Of a DNA stretch of 64,000 nucleotides, positions 13,401-21,795 are shown piece by piece; the first letter of the stretch is position 1, and each line of letters starts with the position of its first letter. The notes beneath the pieces were generated by a model. That model saw only the letters and a list, made by a program, of their open reading frames with translations. It made no database searches and was not told where the DNA came from. Both the position numbers and the translations under genes were made by a program. The DNA is taken from NCBI GenBank assembly GCA_922989275.2, contig OV277861.1:53483623-53547622 (forward strand), in the 5' to 3' direction. Source of the stretch: Gari tellinella (Eukaryota > Mollusca > Bivalvia > Cardiida > Psammobiidae).

Positions 13401-16400
13401 ACGTTTAAATTTAGTCAAAATTTCACCTTTTGTGGACTTAGGTTTTTCGGCTGATTTCTCATGGTTAAAGTTTTGGGGTAAGTGTTGTGATGCTCTAATA
13501 CTACTTGAAATAATTGTATTAAGAAGCTAATATTGGGAATCAAGTTGCCCTGTGGGTTGAACATTGATGTTACGTAGTTAAAATTTTAAAAAAGTTTAAA
13601 TTTAGTCAAAATTTCACCTGTTGAGGACTTAGGTTTTTCGGCTGATTTCTCATGGTTAAAGTTTTGGGGTAAGAGTTGTAATGCACTAATACTACATGAA
13701 ATATTTGTATTAGGAAGCTGATATTTGGAATGGAGGTGCCCTTGGGTTGAACATTGAAGTTGCATAGTTATTTTTTTTTAAAAAGTTTAAATTTAGTCAA
13801 AATTACACCTTTTGTGGACTTATAGTTTTGGGACTGAAATTTCAAAGTTAGTTAAGGAGTAAGTGTTGGAATGCACTTATACTACATGACATATTTGCAT
13901 TAGGAAGTTGATATTTTGAATGGAGGTTCCCTGTGGCTTGAATATCAATGTACTGATACACTTTTCTTTTGATAGTTACCTATTTAAGAAAGGTTTAATT
14001 AGGCGAGCTTTGCTGTTCTCCGACAGCTCTTGTTATGCCTTTTAAATTCTTCTTCATTCTTCCACTAAAGAAAATAGTTCAAATTTATAGTCATGAATAT
14101 GCACCAAAGAAATATTTGCTATATCTTAGCAGATGGTAGCTTAAAGCAGACTGAAAATAAAGCAGAATGCATCTTAGGGCGCTTTCTGCTGTATTTCCAA
14201 CCTGATTTAAGTGGTCACCTGTGTTCAAAACTAGAAACAGACTTTTGGAAATGGATTGAGCCAGGCAGAACAAAAATATTTCTAGAAGAAAGTCTCCAGA
14301 GCTGCCATTTCTCTGGGGTTTTCCAAAATCTTCGGAATCTTATCCAAGCAAATGGAAGCTTAAAGCAGGTTGAAAGAAAAGCTTTTGTTTCAACCTGCTA
14401 TAAGACAACACCCTTGAAAAATAGAAAATTTCGAAATCTTAGGATTTTTCATAATCAAGTTATCCCTTTACCCAATAACCTGTTTATAACATTAAAGACC
14501 GGGGATCAATTAAAGCAGGTTGAAAGTAAAGCAGAATGTGCCTTAAGGCACATTCTGATTTACTTTCAGCCTGCTTTAAACCACCATCTGCTAGGCTATA
14601 TAAAATATTTGTAATGGTAATTGTTCATGAAGGTATAAACTGGAACTATTTTCTTCAGCGTAGGAATAAATTAAATACGCTAAAAGTCGCTTCTATAAGG
14701 GAAAGGGTTAAGGCAGCTTTTAGTCTTAAATAAGATTTTTTTCATCACTCTATGTAGCTTAACTTGAAGAACACAAAGGAAGTGTTTATTGAAAACATGC
14801 ATAATTTGTCATCACAGTCAACTCATGAAAATCATTCTTTATTCACAGTTGATTTGATACAAGGTGGCAAGTACAACCCAAAGCGTAGTGTTAACCTGGT
14901 GCGAGATCTGACCCAGGTGGACAAGGCTTGTGGTATGCTCCAACAGAAACTCTCCATGGTTTTGGAGTATGTGGATGATGTATTGGTAAGCACCCTAGCA
15001 TTTCAGGTGTTGAAATTCAAAATAGTTGCATGTCATGTTTTGTTTTGGCAATTCAAAGATCTCTTGATTGCTTGATGCAGGATGAAAGTACTATAAAATC
15101 TCTCTATTACGACCACTAAATTATGTTGAATATAAGGTGCTAAAGTTGCTTTCTGTTTCATTGTCACATTGCTTTATTAAAGAAGTCCCCTGTCTTTTAT
15201 ACAATCGATTAGCCTTTTATCTAGTAGTTGTAATAGAGAGGTTTTACTGTAATGCATAAGGTTCTTGTTTTAAAAACTGAAAATGGCCTTTAAGGTAATC
15301 CAACACTGAAGATAGGGTATTTGTAATGTGAAAATGATAGTATGAATGGATACTACATGTAATTCCCGTGTCTTGTGTGTGAAATATGAAGGCTTTTCGC
15401 CATCTCTTTTCAAAAATATTTGAAATATTGTATATAGCCTTACAGGTAGGTAAATATGCGAGACAATTAAAAGACAAATATTCCTGAAAGGTGATGTTTA
15501 CCTATTCTTACCTAAAATACTGATATTTTTCTGTCACGCCTATGCCAGAAGACGTGAACATCACAAAATTAAAGTTATTGTCTCAATATTTGCATCATAT
15601 GATGTGAAAAATTAAAAAATCTGAACGGACCTCTTAAAAATATGCAATATTTTCTGTACGATTTTACATTATATGACTTAAAAGGTTGTATGTTTGTACA
15701 AAAATGAAAACTTGGGCAAAGCAAACCCCTTGCTTATTGGCCGGATTGAAAATGCGGTCTATAGATTGGCGAATGCCGTCGGTCCTCACTTTGGTTGACC
15801 TTTTTGTTAGTGTCAGTTTTAGCCAAAGCTTAAGTCCTGCAGCAACCAAATTTGGCATGTACAGTTATAGTGAGGTCATCATCACATGCTGTGGGTAACA
15901 AGGTCACTGTGACCTAGATTTCTCGGTCCAATGACTTAGAGAATTCTTGGTTAATCTTTTCGTTTGTGTCTTGGTTTACCTTTTTGTTAGTGTCAGTTTT
16001 AGTCAAATTTAAGTCCTACAGCAACCAAATTTGGCATGTACAGTTGTAGTGAGGTCATCATCACATGCCATGAGTAACTATATTATATATATTTATATAT
16101 ACAAAGCAAAAGTGCAGACAATCCGGCCATACCGACATTGGCGGTTTCTCGTTTTTTCATACAATACTTACGCAATCTAAATCCAAAATATGAAGACATT
16201 TGGCCGCACCTGACTGGAATTTTTTTTTTTTTTTTTTTCTTCGAAAAAGTGTTGGGGACCTTGAATACTTTATAAAGACTGAACAATAAATTTGGCTTAT
16301 AAATAATTAAATATTTTTGCAAGTTAATGTCAGGCGCATTTATAAACATCTAATCATTGATTTAGGAAAAGGTTTTGTTTAAAAAAAGATATATATTTCA

Positions 16401-19400
16401 AAGAAAAATATTTTGAGCTCGGTCGGGATTTGAACCCGTGCGGGGAAGGCCATGCAAATTTACAATACGAGATTTGCAACATTTCGGACTTCGTTCGGAT
16501 ACTTTCGTCCAGGTTTTATATGGGAGTGTTCGGTATATTCCGTTAAACACGGAAAATGCCGAGATAACACGGAAAAAGGCGATCTTCAGTCTATGAATAC
16601 CTTAAAATAAACTTGTCTGCACCAGGATTTTAAGGCCCCAGCCAGGATAGTGAAGGGACATTAAGCTTTGTTTTCTTTCTTTTTGTCTGTACATCTTTGA
16701 AGGACGCTGCTTTTAGCCTAAGTAGTTAAACTTTACTTTTAATGGAGGCATGTGATGTTTTACAAACATTTTCAGTTTAAAGATTCATAGTTGCTTGAAT
16801 TCAGCATGATAAGGGTTAACCCTTTCCCCAATAGAAGCACCTTTTAGCACATTTCATTTATTCCTCCGCTGAAGAATATAGTTCCAATGTATACAGACAT
16901 AAACGTGTAACAAATGAAATCTTTTTCTAAATCCTAGCAGATAGTAGCTTAAAGCAGGCTGAAAATATTACTTTCAACCTGCTTTAAGTGGTTAACTATC
17001 TTCAATACTAGAAACAGGCTAATTGGGTAATGGGTTAAGGCAAGATGTGATATTGGGATACAATTACAAATTTCAGGCTGGTAAAATCCCTGCTGACAGC
17101 GTGGTGGGAAGATTTTTAATGGAACTTGTCATGGCTGTGCCTCAGATTGAGCCAGAGGAATTTGAACAGATGTTGAACTCAAATATGAAGGTAATTCTAC
17201 AACTCAGCTGTAAACTTCAAGACCCTATGAGCCATGCCATGAGAAAACCTGACTTAATGCATTACAAACAGTGTAGATCAAGGCGTCAAAGACGTGGCAG
17301 CTTGTAGTGATCTACACTGTTTGACACCCACAGGCATATTAAGCATTTTTAGCTCACCTGAGCTAGCTCAGGGTGAGCTATTGCAATCCTTGATTGTCCG
17401 TCGTCCGTCGTGCGGTGTACTGCGTCAACAATTTTAGTGTTTACACTCTAGAGACCGTAATTTTTATCCAATCTTTCTCAAACTTGCTCAGATGGTATAT
17501 TGCCATAAGAGTTCGGATGAGTTCGATTATGGTTGAAATCTGACAAATAGGTCATGAGTTATCTACCTTTGAACTGCTGAAAATGCCATATTTAACAGTG
17601 TTTACACTCTAGAGGCCACAGTATTTATCCAATCTTTCTAAAACCTGCCCAGATTGTATATGACCCTAAGAGTTCGGATGAGTTTGATTTTGGTTGAAAT
17701 CGGACAAATAGATCAAGAGTAATCTACCTTTGAATTGCTGAAAATGCCATATTTAACGATGTTTACACTCTAGAGGCCACAAATTTTATCCAATCTTTCT
17801 CAAACTTACTCAGATTGTATATTACCATAAGACTTCGGATGAGTTCAATTTTGGTTGTAATCGGATCAATAGGTCAAGAGTTATCTACCTTTGATTTGCT
17901 GAAAATGATATATTTAACAGTGTTTACGCTCTAGAGGCCACAATATTTATCCAAGCTCTCTCAAACTTGCCCATATTGTATATGACCATAAGAGTTGTAA
18001 AAAGGGTGATTATGGTTGGAATCAGACAAATAGATCAAGAGATATCTACCTTTGAATTGCTGAAAATGCCATATTTTACAGCGTTTACACTCTTGCAACT
18101 ACAGTTTTCAATGGATTTTGATTATACTTGTACACAAAGGATGTAGCTATATGTTCTCGAAGGAGTGCAATTATTGTTGAAATGTAATCATTGTGGCAAT
18201 AGTTACCTGCCCTTGATATACTTTGAAATGCTAGAAAAAGGCTTAATTTCAGTATTGTTTAGGCTCTAATTATCTGCCTTTGATGTACTCTACTATACTA
18301 CAGTAGGTCGACAAACTTGAATGGATTTAGAATAAAACGGGTGAAATTCAAAGGTAAAGCTATCAGGCTTCATTACAAATGGTGAGCGATATCAGGGCCT
18401 TCAGGCCCTCTTGTTTAGCAGTATTACATACTTATTTGGCAGTGTAGACCAAACTCCGACACAGAGCCTGGGCTGACACCTGTGCTTGGTTTATACAATG
18501 TTGCACTACAATAAAGCTGGTTTTGTAATGGCATAGGTCAGTTATCTATCGTTTAAAAAGGAATGCAGAGAAACAAAAGAAAGTGTGCTCTTAAATATAT
18601 TTCCTATGTTAGTTAGATCCAGAGTTTAGTTTAGTTTTCATTTGCTGCAGGTGTCCCAGTTGCTGGGGTAGGCAGCTATGCTCTATCCTAAATTAAGAAC
18701 AACTTTCTGCATTACTTTGCACTTGATAAAAATTCAACCAGTTTCAGCCAGTTATGAATCATTGTCACCATTTTCTTGCTGTAATGTATCTAGCACAAAA
18801 GTGTTGTTTGCAAACGGATTAAACTTAAGGTTTTCTATGGGTAATGCTTATCAAACGAATCCGCAAAAACTATACACCATCTCATTCAGTATCCAATTCT
18901 ACATCATTTTCCAGAGTTAAAAGAATTTTCACTTCATATAACTGAAATTATGGATATTTTTGTCTTGTTACCCTACTTTTCAAAAAACGTCCTGAAATGA
19001 CTACCCCTCTTTTTTCTTTCCGAGGATAAAAAATTACAAATATTAATAAAAAGATCAAAATTTATTCATTTATTTATACCTAAGACATTGTTGTATACAA
19101 ATACAAGCAGAACAATTAAATATTTTGCATAATTCATTAAAAAAAATCTCTTATATTTCGGGAAAAATAATTTATGAGTCAATTTTTTCTCAAAAATCAT
19201 TTTTACGTTTTAGCAAAACTGAGATTTTTACAAAAATTAGGCAGGGGCATTCATACTGACTACATTTAAAATTATCTACCATGTCTATAGAACAAAATAA
19301 AAAACCAATTAGGAGGGTTGACCTCATGTAACTTAAGAAAAATGAAATTGTGTTTGAGAGGGGTCAACATTTGTGGGAAAGTAAAATCAAGGAAAATTGA

Positions 19401-21511
19401 AGTTTTTTGATAAAACATGCATTGTCATTTGCAAATAGTTGTGGAATTCACAAAAATGTCAATTTAATAGCTATTGTCTGTTTTACAAATTATTTTCTGC
19501 AAGATAAACAATATTCTCCAGCAAGAAATGTGAAAAATACAGTCAATCTTGTATAAAGCAACCACCTTGCGAATCAGTCTGCATACCTCTTCATTATGAC
19601 ACTAGACTAATTAACTCAGGGTAAAAATAGTGAAGAAAACTCCTACTGAAGCATTCTGAATAAGTTTTATCCTGCAATAAACAGACAGCTCAATACCAGA
19701 CAAAATATGGGTACTCACTAGAGTGATCGCTTAATACAAGATTGACTGTAAAAGTTGACAATGATTACCAAGTTTCATAATAAACGGCTGGTATGTTGCA
19801 ACCCAATAATTGCAAGAGATATTTAACCCTTTACTCCATAGCTTATTTTAAGTATTGAAGAGACATGGTTGCATAAAACAGGCTGAAATTAAAGCAGGAT
19901 TCATTCTGCTTTACTTCCAGTCTGCTTAAACTATGTACAGTCTGCTTAGATAAAGGATTTTTATTCTGCATATTCATGACTGTATAAAATTAAACTATTT
20001 ACTTTCAAAAGTGAAGGAATAAATTAAATGTGTTAACCTGAGTATCAATGGAGTAAAGGGTTGATTTAGGAAAACATGTTTAGCATGTACCACAGGTTTT
20101 ATTTACAGTCAGACCTGTATTTAATAGGCAGTCTGTTCCTCTACCTTTGTTGTGGTTCTAGGGCTTATTTGTCATAGGGAATGTTTTCAGTTTATTAGAC
20201 TGAGATGATCCCCTCTGCTACAGTGGAGAAAACGTTATTCTTTCCTGTTTACACGCTAACGTAAAACACTATAGTGCAGATAAGGACAATTTTTTTACAT
20301 TTCTGACTTTTCATTGTTATCTGAGTCGCAAACAGTTAGGAGCCTGATCAGACGCCGTGTTTACCCGGCGTCTGATCAGGCTCCAAACTGTTTGCACTGG
20401 AAATAGTACTTTTAGCGTAAACGCGTTTTCTCCACTGTAAGAGCTAAAAAGGAAGGCGGTTTGGTGGTTTTTATCCAAACAGGCTGCTTTGGAACAAATG
20501 AGATAAGCCGAAATCATCTTCCTGTAATCATTATCATGTCATCTCATCATGCATCCCTCATCATTTATGGGCGCTTGTCTCGCAGATCCTGGCAAATCTA
20601 GCTCGTCGTTGGCAGACAAAACAATTTTACCACCCGCACAATAGTTATGATCCACTAAAGCATGTTTTTCTGTTATTTGCGCACCGGCCACTCGTCGATT
20701 TGCAAACTTTTCCACTCAGGGCTCGATTTCTCACAGGGCCCCGACACGATTGCTTTTTGAGAAAAAAACCGTCAGAAGTATATCGATTTTTTTCTCTAAA
20801 AATAGCAATCGTGTCGGGGCCAGTGTGCGCAGTCAAGCGTCACCCAGCGAAGACCTTAAAGACCATACAAGTGTCAAATAGTTTGGATTCAAGGCAGATG
20901 CTTTTTCATTGACAACTCGTCTACATATAAACAGTAAATACAGTCGAAACTTGATGCTTAGAACTTGCTTAAATCGAGTCAACCGTAACAGTGTTTCATA
21001 AGTTTAATTAGGATAACTCGACCTGGCTTAAGTCTACGTCGAACATACTCATATTTCAACGTTAAAACGTTAAATGTGGGTATGTTCAAACTAAAACAAG
21101 TTCTTAATAACGAGTTTTGAATACCAATGAATTTGTGATTGACAGGAAAAGGGATATGACCATTTTTACAATACAGTAAAACCCATTCTATCATGAGCAC
21201 TAAAAAGGAGGTTAAATAATTGTATGGCCGATATGTGACAGCTTAAAGCAAGGTGAGAGTAAAACTAAAGTAAAAGGAAAGCTTGTAAAGGATCTTTCTG
21301 TTTTACTCGCACCATTTAAGCAGCCACTTGCCTTTAAAAGCACCTAATATTTGACACAATTAAGTGGTCGTAATAGAGAGGTTTTACTCGAAATATATCA
21401 ATACTAAGTTTTCTTTCCATATTGTTACAGGATCTGCTGATGGTTGTATATTTGGCCAACTTGACACGTACCCAGCTAGCACTGAATGAGAAGCTAAGCA
21501 TCATTGTATAG
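1377..21511 (+). CDS. EIF3F: Eukaryotic translation initiation factor 3 subunit F, eight coding exons
   Basis: Coding exons: 1377-1485, 5172-5242, 5742-5821, 6819-6956, 11837-11928, 14849-14985, 17077-17190, 21431-21511. They sum to 822 nt, are in frame throughout, and give 273 aa plus TAG. eIF3f is an MPN-domain subunit of the cytoplasmic eIF3 complex that helps recruit mRNA to the 40S ribosome. The N terminus has [20 protein letters not shown], then [28 protein letters not shown] and [12 protein letters not shown], all family-typical. The JAMM metalloprotease signature is lost: after GWY (residues 86-88) the HxH positions are Ser89 and Gly91, as in other eIF3f proteins. The C-terminal half carries GRFLMELV and the closing [13 protein letters not shown] helix. 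The protein lacks the long Pro/Ala-rich N-terminal extension of the human protein and matches invertebrate lengths. Introns, up to about 4.9 kb, are full of transposons. Confidence 0.95.
1918..2882. mobile_element. TA-flanked pogo/Tigger-like MITE, about 965 bp
   Basis: The left end is TA|CAGTGTAGCTCCATTA and the right end its inverse, TAATGGAGCTACACTG|TA. Subterminal sequence on both sides repeats CGCG-rich words (ATATCGCGG, TTCGCG). TA duplication and CAGT...ACTG ends fit Tc1/mariner-pogo transposition. No transposase ORF is left. It lies in eIF3f intron 1 and abuts the 3' end of a LINE fragment. Confidence 0.75.
2885..3760 (-). pseudogene. 5'-truncated non-LTR retrotransposon, reverse transcriptase C-terminal part
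   Basis: A 268-codon open frame on the minus strand (3760-2954) matches the thumb and C-terminal part of jockey/CR1-type LINE ORF2. Visible pieces are [61 protein letters not shown] and [11 protein letters not shown]. The catalytic FADD block and the endonuclease domain are missing upstream, as expected for a 5'-truncated insertion; the first ~25 codons may be non-homologous flank. An AT-rich 3' tail runs to about 2885. The long open frame suggests a fairly young copy. Confidence 0.85.
3770..4680. other. eIF3f intron 1, unexplained stretch
   Basis: No recognised repeat or exon. A 93-codon open frame on + (4057-4338) includes [20 protein letters not shown] and looks weakly helical and coding-like. 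It has no homologue I recognise and no splice context linking it to eIF3f. It could be a relic of a transposon ORF. Confidence 0.3.
4861..5111. mobile_element. MITE-1 copy (piggyBac-like, TTAA-flanked)
   Basis: Starts TTAA-ACCTTTCCCACATGG and ends GTGATGGG-TTAA. The inside has the family hairpin, AAAGCAGGTTGAAAGTGAAG paired with its reverse complement around CACCTTAAGGTG, then the conserved tail TTCATGACTATATAAATT and AGTGGAAGAATAAATTA. It ends about 60 bp upstream of eIF3f exon 2. Confidence 0.85.
5172..5242 (+). CDS. EIF3F: eIF3f coding exon 2
   Basis: Residues 37-60, [20 protein letters not shown] then SEDE. Acceptor TTTCAG, donor GAG|GTAAGG. The exon begins in phase 1 and ends in phase 0. 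Confidence 0.93.
5277..5492. mobile_element. MITE-1 copy, decayed
   Basis: Carries the family landmarks CATAGCATGTTTCTAG, GGTGATCACTTAAAGCGG, the hairpin arms, ATTCATGACTGTATAAAG and AGTGGAGGAATGAATTA. The TTAA edges have decayed. It starts only about 35 bp after exon 2. Confidence 0.75.
5742..5821 (+). CDS. EIF3F: eIF3f coding exon 3
   Basis: Residues 61-87 ([27 protein letters not shown]). The Trp87 codon is split by the intron. Acceptor TTTCAG, donor TG|GTAAGT. Confidence 0.92.
5990..6195. mobile_element. MITE-3 copy, decayed
   Basis: Contains the family core ACTACTCATTAGAATTGTC with its inverse, and the end CTTATCTGGATCCCTG. It is closely related to the cleaner copy at 6584-6776. A shorter relic of the same family lies at about 5540-5640. 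Confidence 0.65.
6584..6776. mobile_element. MITE-3 copy with 7-bp target duplication
   Basis: Ends are CAGGGCTCCAGATAAG and the inverse-type CTTATATGGAGCCCTG. The centre is a near-perfect palindrome around TCTCTTCGAGACGATTC. AAATAAT flanks both sides (6577-6583 and 6777-6783). It is non-coding. Confidence 0.85.
6819..6956 (+). CDS. EIF3F: eIF3f coding exon 4
   Basis: Residues 87-133, beginning [20 protein letters not shown]. This is where JAMM proteases have HxH; here Ser and Gly replace the two His. It ends GVKAYT plus AG of a split Ser codon. Acceptor ATATCAG, donor AG|GTAAGT. Confidence 0.93.
6988..7443. repeat. Duplicated MITE-1 left end around a 350-bp block
   Basis: A left MITE-1 piece (6988-7033) and a second one (7385-7443) share not only the MITE-1 start but also the preceding word ACTTGTAT. 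Between them lie a fragment related in reverse to 39055-39135 (7034-7112) and a SINE. The second piece is interrupted at 7443 by the 3,966-bp element; its remainder resumes at 11418. Confidence 0.6.
7116..7380 (+). mobile_element. tRNA-headed SINE, molluscan type B
   Basis: The head has an A-box-like GTGGCCTAGTC and a B box GAGTTCGAATCCC. The body contains CTTCCAGCTGGCTTGCGGAA and GTCGCGATATGACTGAAATA, then the tail AAATCAAATCAAATCC. The same body occurs at 12492-12667 and, reversed, at 42040-42110. This is a short non-coding pol III retroposon. Confidence 0.75.
7444..11409. mobile_element. 3,966-bp TIR element with 8-bp target duplication, unclassified
   Basis: The left end is GGTTTATGGTCTCAACG and the right end the inverse of GGTGTCTGGTCTCAACG. 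TAACCATT flanks both ends (7436-7443, 11410-11417), and joining the flanks restores the MITE-1 sequence. Subterminal AACGTCCCA-type words repeat three to four times at each end in opposite orientation, like transposase-binding sites. No frame longer than 107 codons is present and none is recognisable. Later insertions lie inside: a TA-flanked MITE (9333-9561) and a piece of the GCCCCCGG family (about 10091-10170). The rest (7560-9330 and 10170-11300) is AT-rich with no recognised content. An 8-bp duplication fits hAT, P, Merlin or KDZ superfamilies; I cannot choose. Confidence 0.75.
9333..9561. mobile_element. TA-type MITE (CAGTGRAGAAnACGTTATTC family)
   Basis: Starts CAGTGAAGAAGACGTTATTC and ends GTGTTCTCCACTA. 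It is related by its ends to 20221-20437, 23075-23211 and, more distantly, 36616-36895. It is nested in the 3,966-bp element. Confidence 0.6.
11418..11530. mobile_element. MITE-1 remainder right of the 3,966-bp insertion
   Basis: Continues the MITE-1 copy broken at 7443, with the hairpin TTGAAAGTAAAACAGAATGT and its inverse, then GCTACCATCTCCTAGG. From about 11530 it gives way to MITE-2-like sequence up to about 11800. Confidence 0.8.
11837..11928 (+). CDS. EIF3F: eIF3f coding exon 5
   Basis: Residues 134-163 plus one base ([30 protein letters not shown]). Acceptor TTTCAG. The donor is G|GTATTT, weaker than the others in the gene, and its surroundings are duplicated 193 bp downstream. Confidence 0.92.
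11914..12299 (+). repeat. 193-bp tandem duplication spanning the exon 5 donor
   Basis: Unit 1 starts at 11914 in exon 5 (CAGAAAAAGTTGGAG|GTATTT). Unit 2 starts at 12107 with CAGAAAAAGTTGGATGTATTT. Similarity runs to the GGAAGAAC...CAGATC words near 12103 and 12297. The second unit therefore holds a copy of the last exonic bases and a second GTATTT donor-like site at 12122. Confidence 0.75.
12324..12768 (+). mobile_element. tRNA-headed SINE type A, split by a type B SINE
   Basis: The head has an A-box-like TGGTCCAGTGGTAGTAC and a B-box-like GTTGTGAGTTTGATCC. The body includes TCCTTTGGATGAGACTTTA and ATCAGTGCTTTACAATGGG, and the tail is near AGATGGCAGAAAC. The same element, reversed and complete, is at 45889-46130 and 33449-33696. 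It is broken at 12491 by a second SINE. Confidence 0.75.
12492..12667 (+). mobile_element. 5'-truncated SINE type B, nested
   Basis: This is the body and tail of the 7116-7380 SINE without its tRNA head. CTGTCAATAAT flanks it on both sides (12481-12491, 12668-12678), an 11-bp duplication typical of LINE-driven target-primed insertion. It ends AACAAATCAAAT. Confidence 0.85.
12786..14260. mobile_element. MITE-1 copy split by a Helitron-like repeat element
   Basis: MITE-1 pieces TTAACCCAGCACTCCATAAA (12786-12814) and 14035-14260 (TTCTTCCACTAAAGAAAATA, TCATGAATATGCACC, hairpin, ACCTGTGTTCAAAACTAG) flank the insert. No clear target duplication is visible at the junctions. Confidence 0.7.
12815..14034 (+). 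mobile_element. Helitron/pearl-like element with six ~192-bp tandem units
   Basis: Starts TAGCTCGCCTATTCGGAGAA and ends AGGCGAGCTTTGCTGTTCTC then CGACAGCTCTTGTT. Between lie repeats marked by CATGGTTAAAGTTTTGGGG at 12884, 13076, 13268, 13460 and 13651, giving a 191-192-bp period, with a diverged last unit near 13840. The units contain TTTAAATTTAGTCAAAATTT. No ORF. The build of defined ends plus internal satellite-like repeats matches the bivalve pearl/HINE class. Confidence 0.75.
14340..14712. mobile_element. MITE-1 fragment and a full MITE-1 copy
   Basis: At 14340-14405 a short hairpin relic (GCTTAAAGCAGGTTGAAAG and inverse) is followed from about 14459 by a full-length copy, CCCTTTACCCAATAACCTG to AAGGGAAAGGGTTAA. 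The hairpin centre is GTGCCTTAAGGCAC. A 173-codon open frame (14093-14614) crosses these repeats and is an artefact of the palindromes. Confidence 0.8.
14849..14985 (+). CDS. EIF3F: eIF3f coding exon 6
   Basis: Residues 164-209 ([46 protein letters not shown]). Acceptor TTCACAG, donor TTG|GTAAGC. Covers the helices after the MPN core. Confidence 0.93.
15090..15251. mobile_element. TA-type MITE (CAGTAAAACCTCTCTATTACGACC family)
   Basis: Left end CTATAAAATCTCTCTATTAC, right end GTAATAGAGAGGTTTTACTG|TA. The relatives are at 21174-21389, 24049-24245, 42199-42722 and 63411-63594. Confidence 0.65.
15260..15790. other. eIF3f intron 6, no recognised content
   Basis: AT-rich single-copy-looking sequence. 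No exon, repeat or hairpin that I can support. Confidence 0.4.
15792..16078 (+). repeat. Two-unit tandem repeat, about 180-bp period
   Basis: TGACCTTTTTGTTAGTGTCA-type sequence at about 15795 recurs at about 15975, followed in both by GCAACCAAATTTGGCATGTA and GAGGTCATCATCACATGC. It resembles the internal repeats of the satellite-bearing elements but lacks visible ends. Confidence 0.6.
16340..16465 (-). mobile_element. Relic of the TTAA/tRNA-like element family
   Basis: TTTAGGAAAAGGTTTTGTTT, ATATTTCAAAGAAAAATATT and GAGCTCGGTCGGGATTTGAA line up with 120-215 of copy 1. The reverse strand holds a B-box-like GGGTTCAAATCCCG. Ends are not visible. Confidence 0.5.
16816..17038. mobile_element. MITE-1 copy just upstream of exon 7
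   Basis: TTAA-CCCTTTCCCCAATAG to TTGGGTAATGGG-TTAA. The hairpin is shortened (AAAGCAGGCTGAAAATATTA pairing with TTTCAACCTGCTTT). Its right edge is only 38 bp from the exon 7 acceptor, so it may hold the branch point. Confidence 0.85.
17077..17190 (+). CDS. EIF3F: eIF3f coding exon 7
   Basis: Residues 210-247 ([38 protein letters not shown]). Acceptor TTTCAG, donor AAG|GTAATT. Phase 0 at both ends. Confidence 0.93.
17350..18415 (+). mobile_element. Helitron/pearl-like element with four 161-bp tandem units
   Basis: Starts TAGCTCACCTGAGCTAGCTC (a small hairpin) followed by GTCCGTCGTCCGTCG. Ends GGTGAGCGATATCAGGGCC ... CCTCTTGTT. GTTTACACTCTAGAG-type unit starts at about 17438, 17599, 17760, 17921 and 18082 give a strict 161-bp period. 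Each unit ends TTTGAATTGCTGAAAATGCC. The 3' part is also found in the first HMGB coding-region intron. Confidence 0.8.
18420..19820. other. eIF3f intron 7, no recognised content
   Basis: AT-rich intronic sequence. I see no exon, clear repeat or conserved motif in it. Confidence 0.4.
19823..20064. mobile_element. MITE-1 copy
   Basis: TTAA-CCCTTTACTCCATAG to ATGGAGTAAAGGG-TTGA. The hairpin and the TATTCATGACTGTATAAA tail block are present. Confidence 0.8.
20221..20437. mobile_element. TA-flanked MITE
   Basis: TA|CAGTGGAGAAAACGTTATTC ... GCGTTTTCTCCACTG|TA. An internal palindrome, GAGCCTGATCAGACGCCG and inverse, sits near 20340-20390. Confidence 0.8.
20735..20825. repeat. Foldback with 18-bp perfect stem
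   Basis: GGGCCCCGACACGATTGCT pairs with its inverse AGCAATCGTGTCGGGGCC across a loop of about 50 bp. The surrounding 20455-20900 looks like one palindromic repeat, but I cannot place its ends. Confidence 0.55.
20942..21389. mobile_element. Diverged pogo-type MITE followed by a CAGTAAAACC-type MITE
   Basis: 20942-21170 carries the CAGTCGAAACTTGATG start and the CATACTCATATTTCAACG / CGTTAAATGTGGGTATG hairpin of the pogo-type family, badly decayed. 21174-21389 runs CAGTAAAACCCATTCTATCA to GTAATAGAGAGGTTTTAC with an internal hairpin. Confidence 0.55.
21431..21511 (+). CDS. EIF3F: eIF3f coding exon 8 and stop
   Basis: Residues 248-273 ([26 protein letters not shown]) then TAG. Acceptor GTTACAG. 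It is the conserved C-terminal helix that closes eIF3f. Confidence 0.93.
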   Translation, partial: DLLMVVYLANLTRTQLALNEKLSIIV

Positions 21512-21662
21512 ACTTAAATCGCCTTCGTTTTGTTCTCGCCAAACTTGGAAGAGAAGATTTGACATGTGTTCTGGACATCTTCATGTCAGGATGACACCCA
21601 CACACAGACTATCCATCAAAATTATAAACTCAAGTGCTACATGGCATCATAGACGGAAAAAT

Positions 21663-21668
21663 AATAAA
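21663..21668 (+). terminator. Probable eIF3f polyadenylation signal
   Basis: AATAAA lies 152 nt after the TAG, followed within 40 nt by T/G-rich sequence (TTGTACTGTTGTTTTGTG). Confidence 0.6.
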
Positions 21669-21795
21669 ATATTACAAGTCTTCCTTGTACTGTTGTTTTG
21701 TGTATCGTGATTGTGCTGTTAAAAAAAATCTGTCCAATTTGTGATGGTAGACGGTTATAATGAAGGTGCAAGAAGTCTTAAGAAAGGTTGCAGCT

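Noticed and set aside
12880..13960. CRISPR array or simple satellite locus
   Set aside because: Adjacent units with no spacers, in eukaryotic DNA, enclosed by transposon ends.
14093..14614. 173-codon open frame on +
   Set aside because: It runs through two MITE-1 palindromes; its peptide repeats the MITE translation (LKQVE..AECAL) seen in many other copies.
20645..20912. Small genes on both strands
   Set aside because: Both frames are read from the two arms of one foldback.
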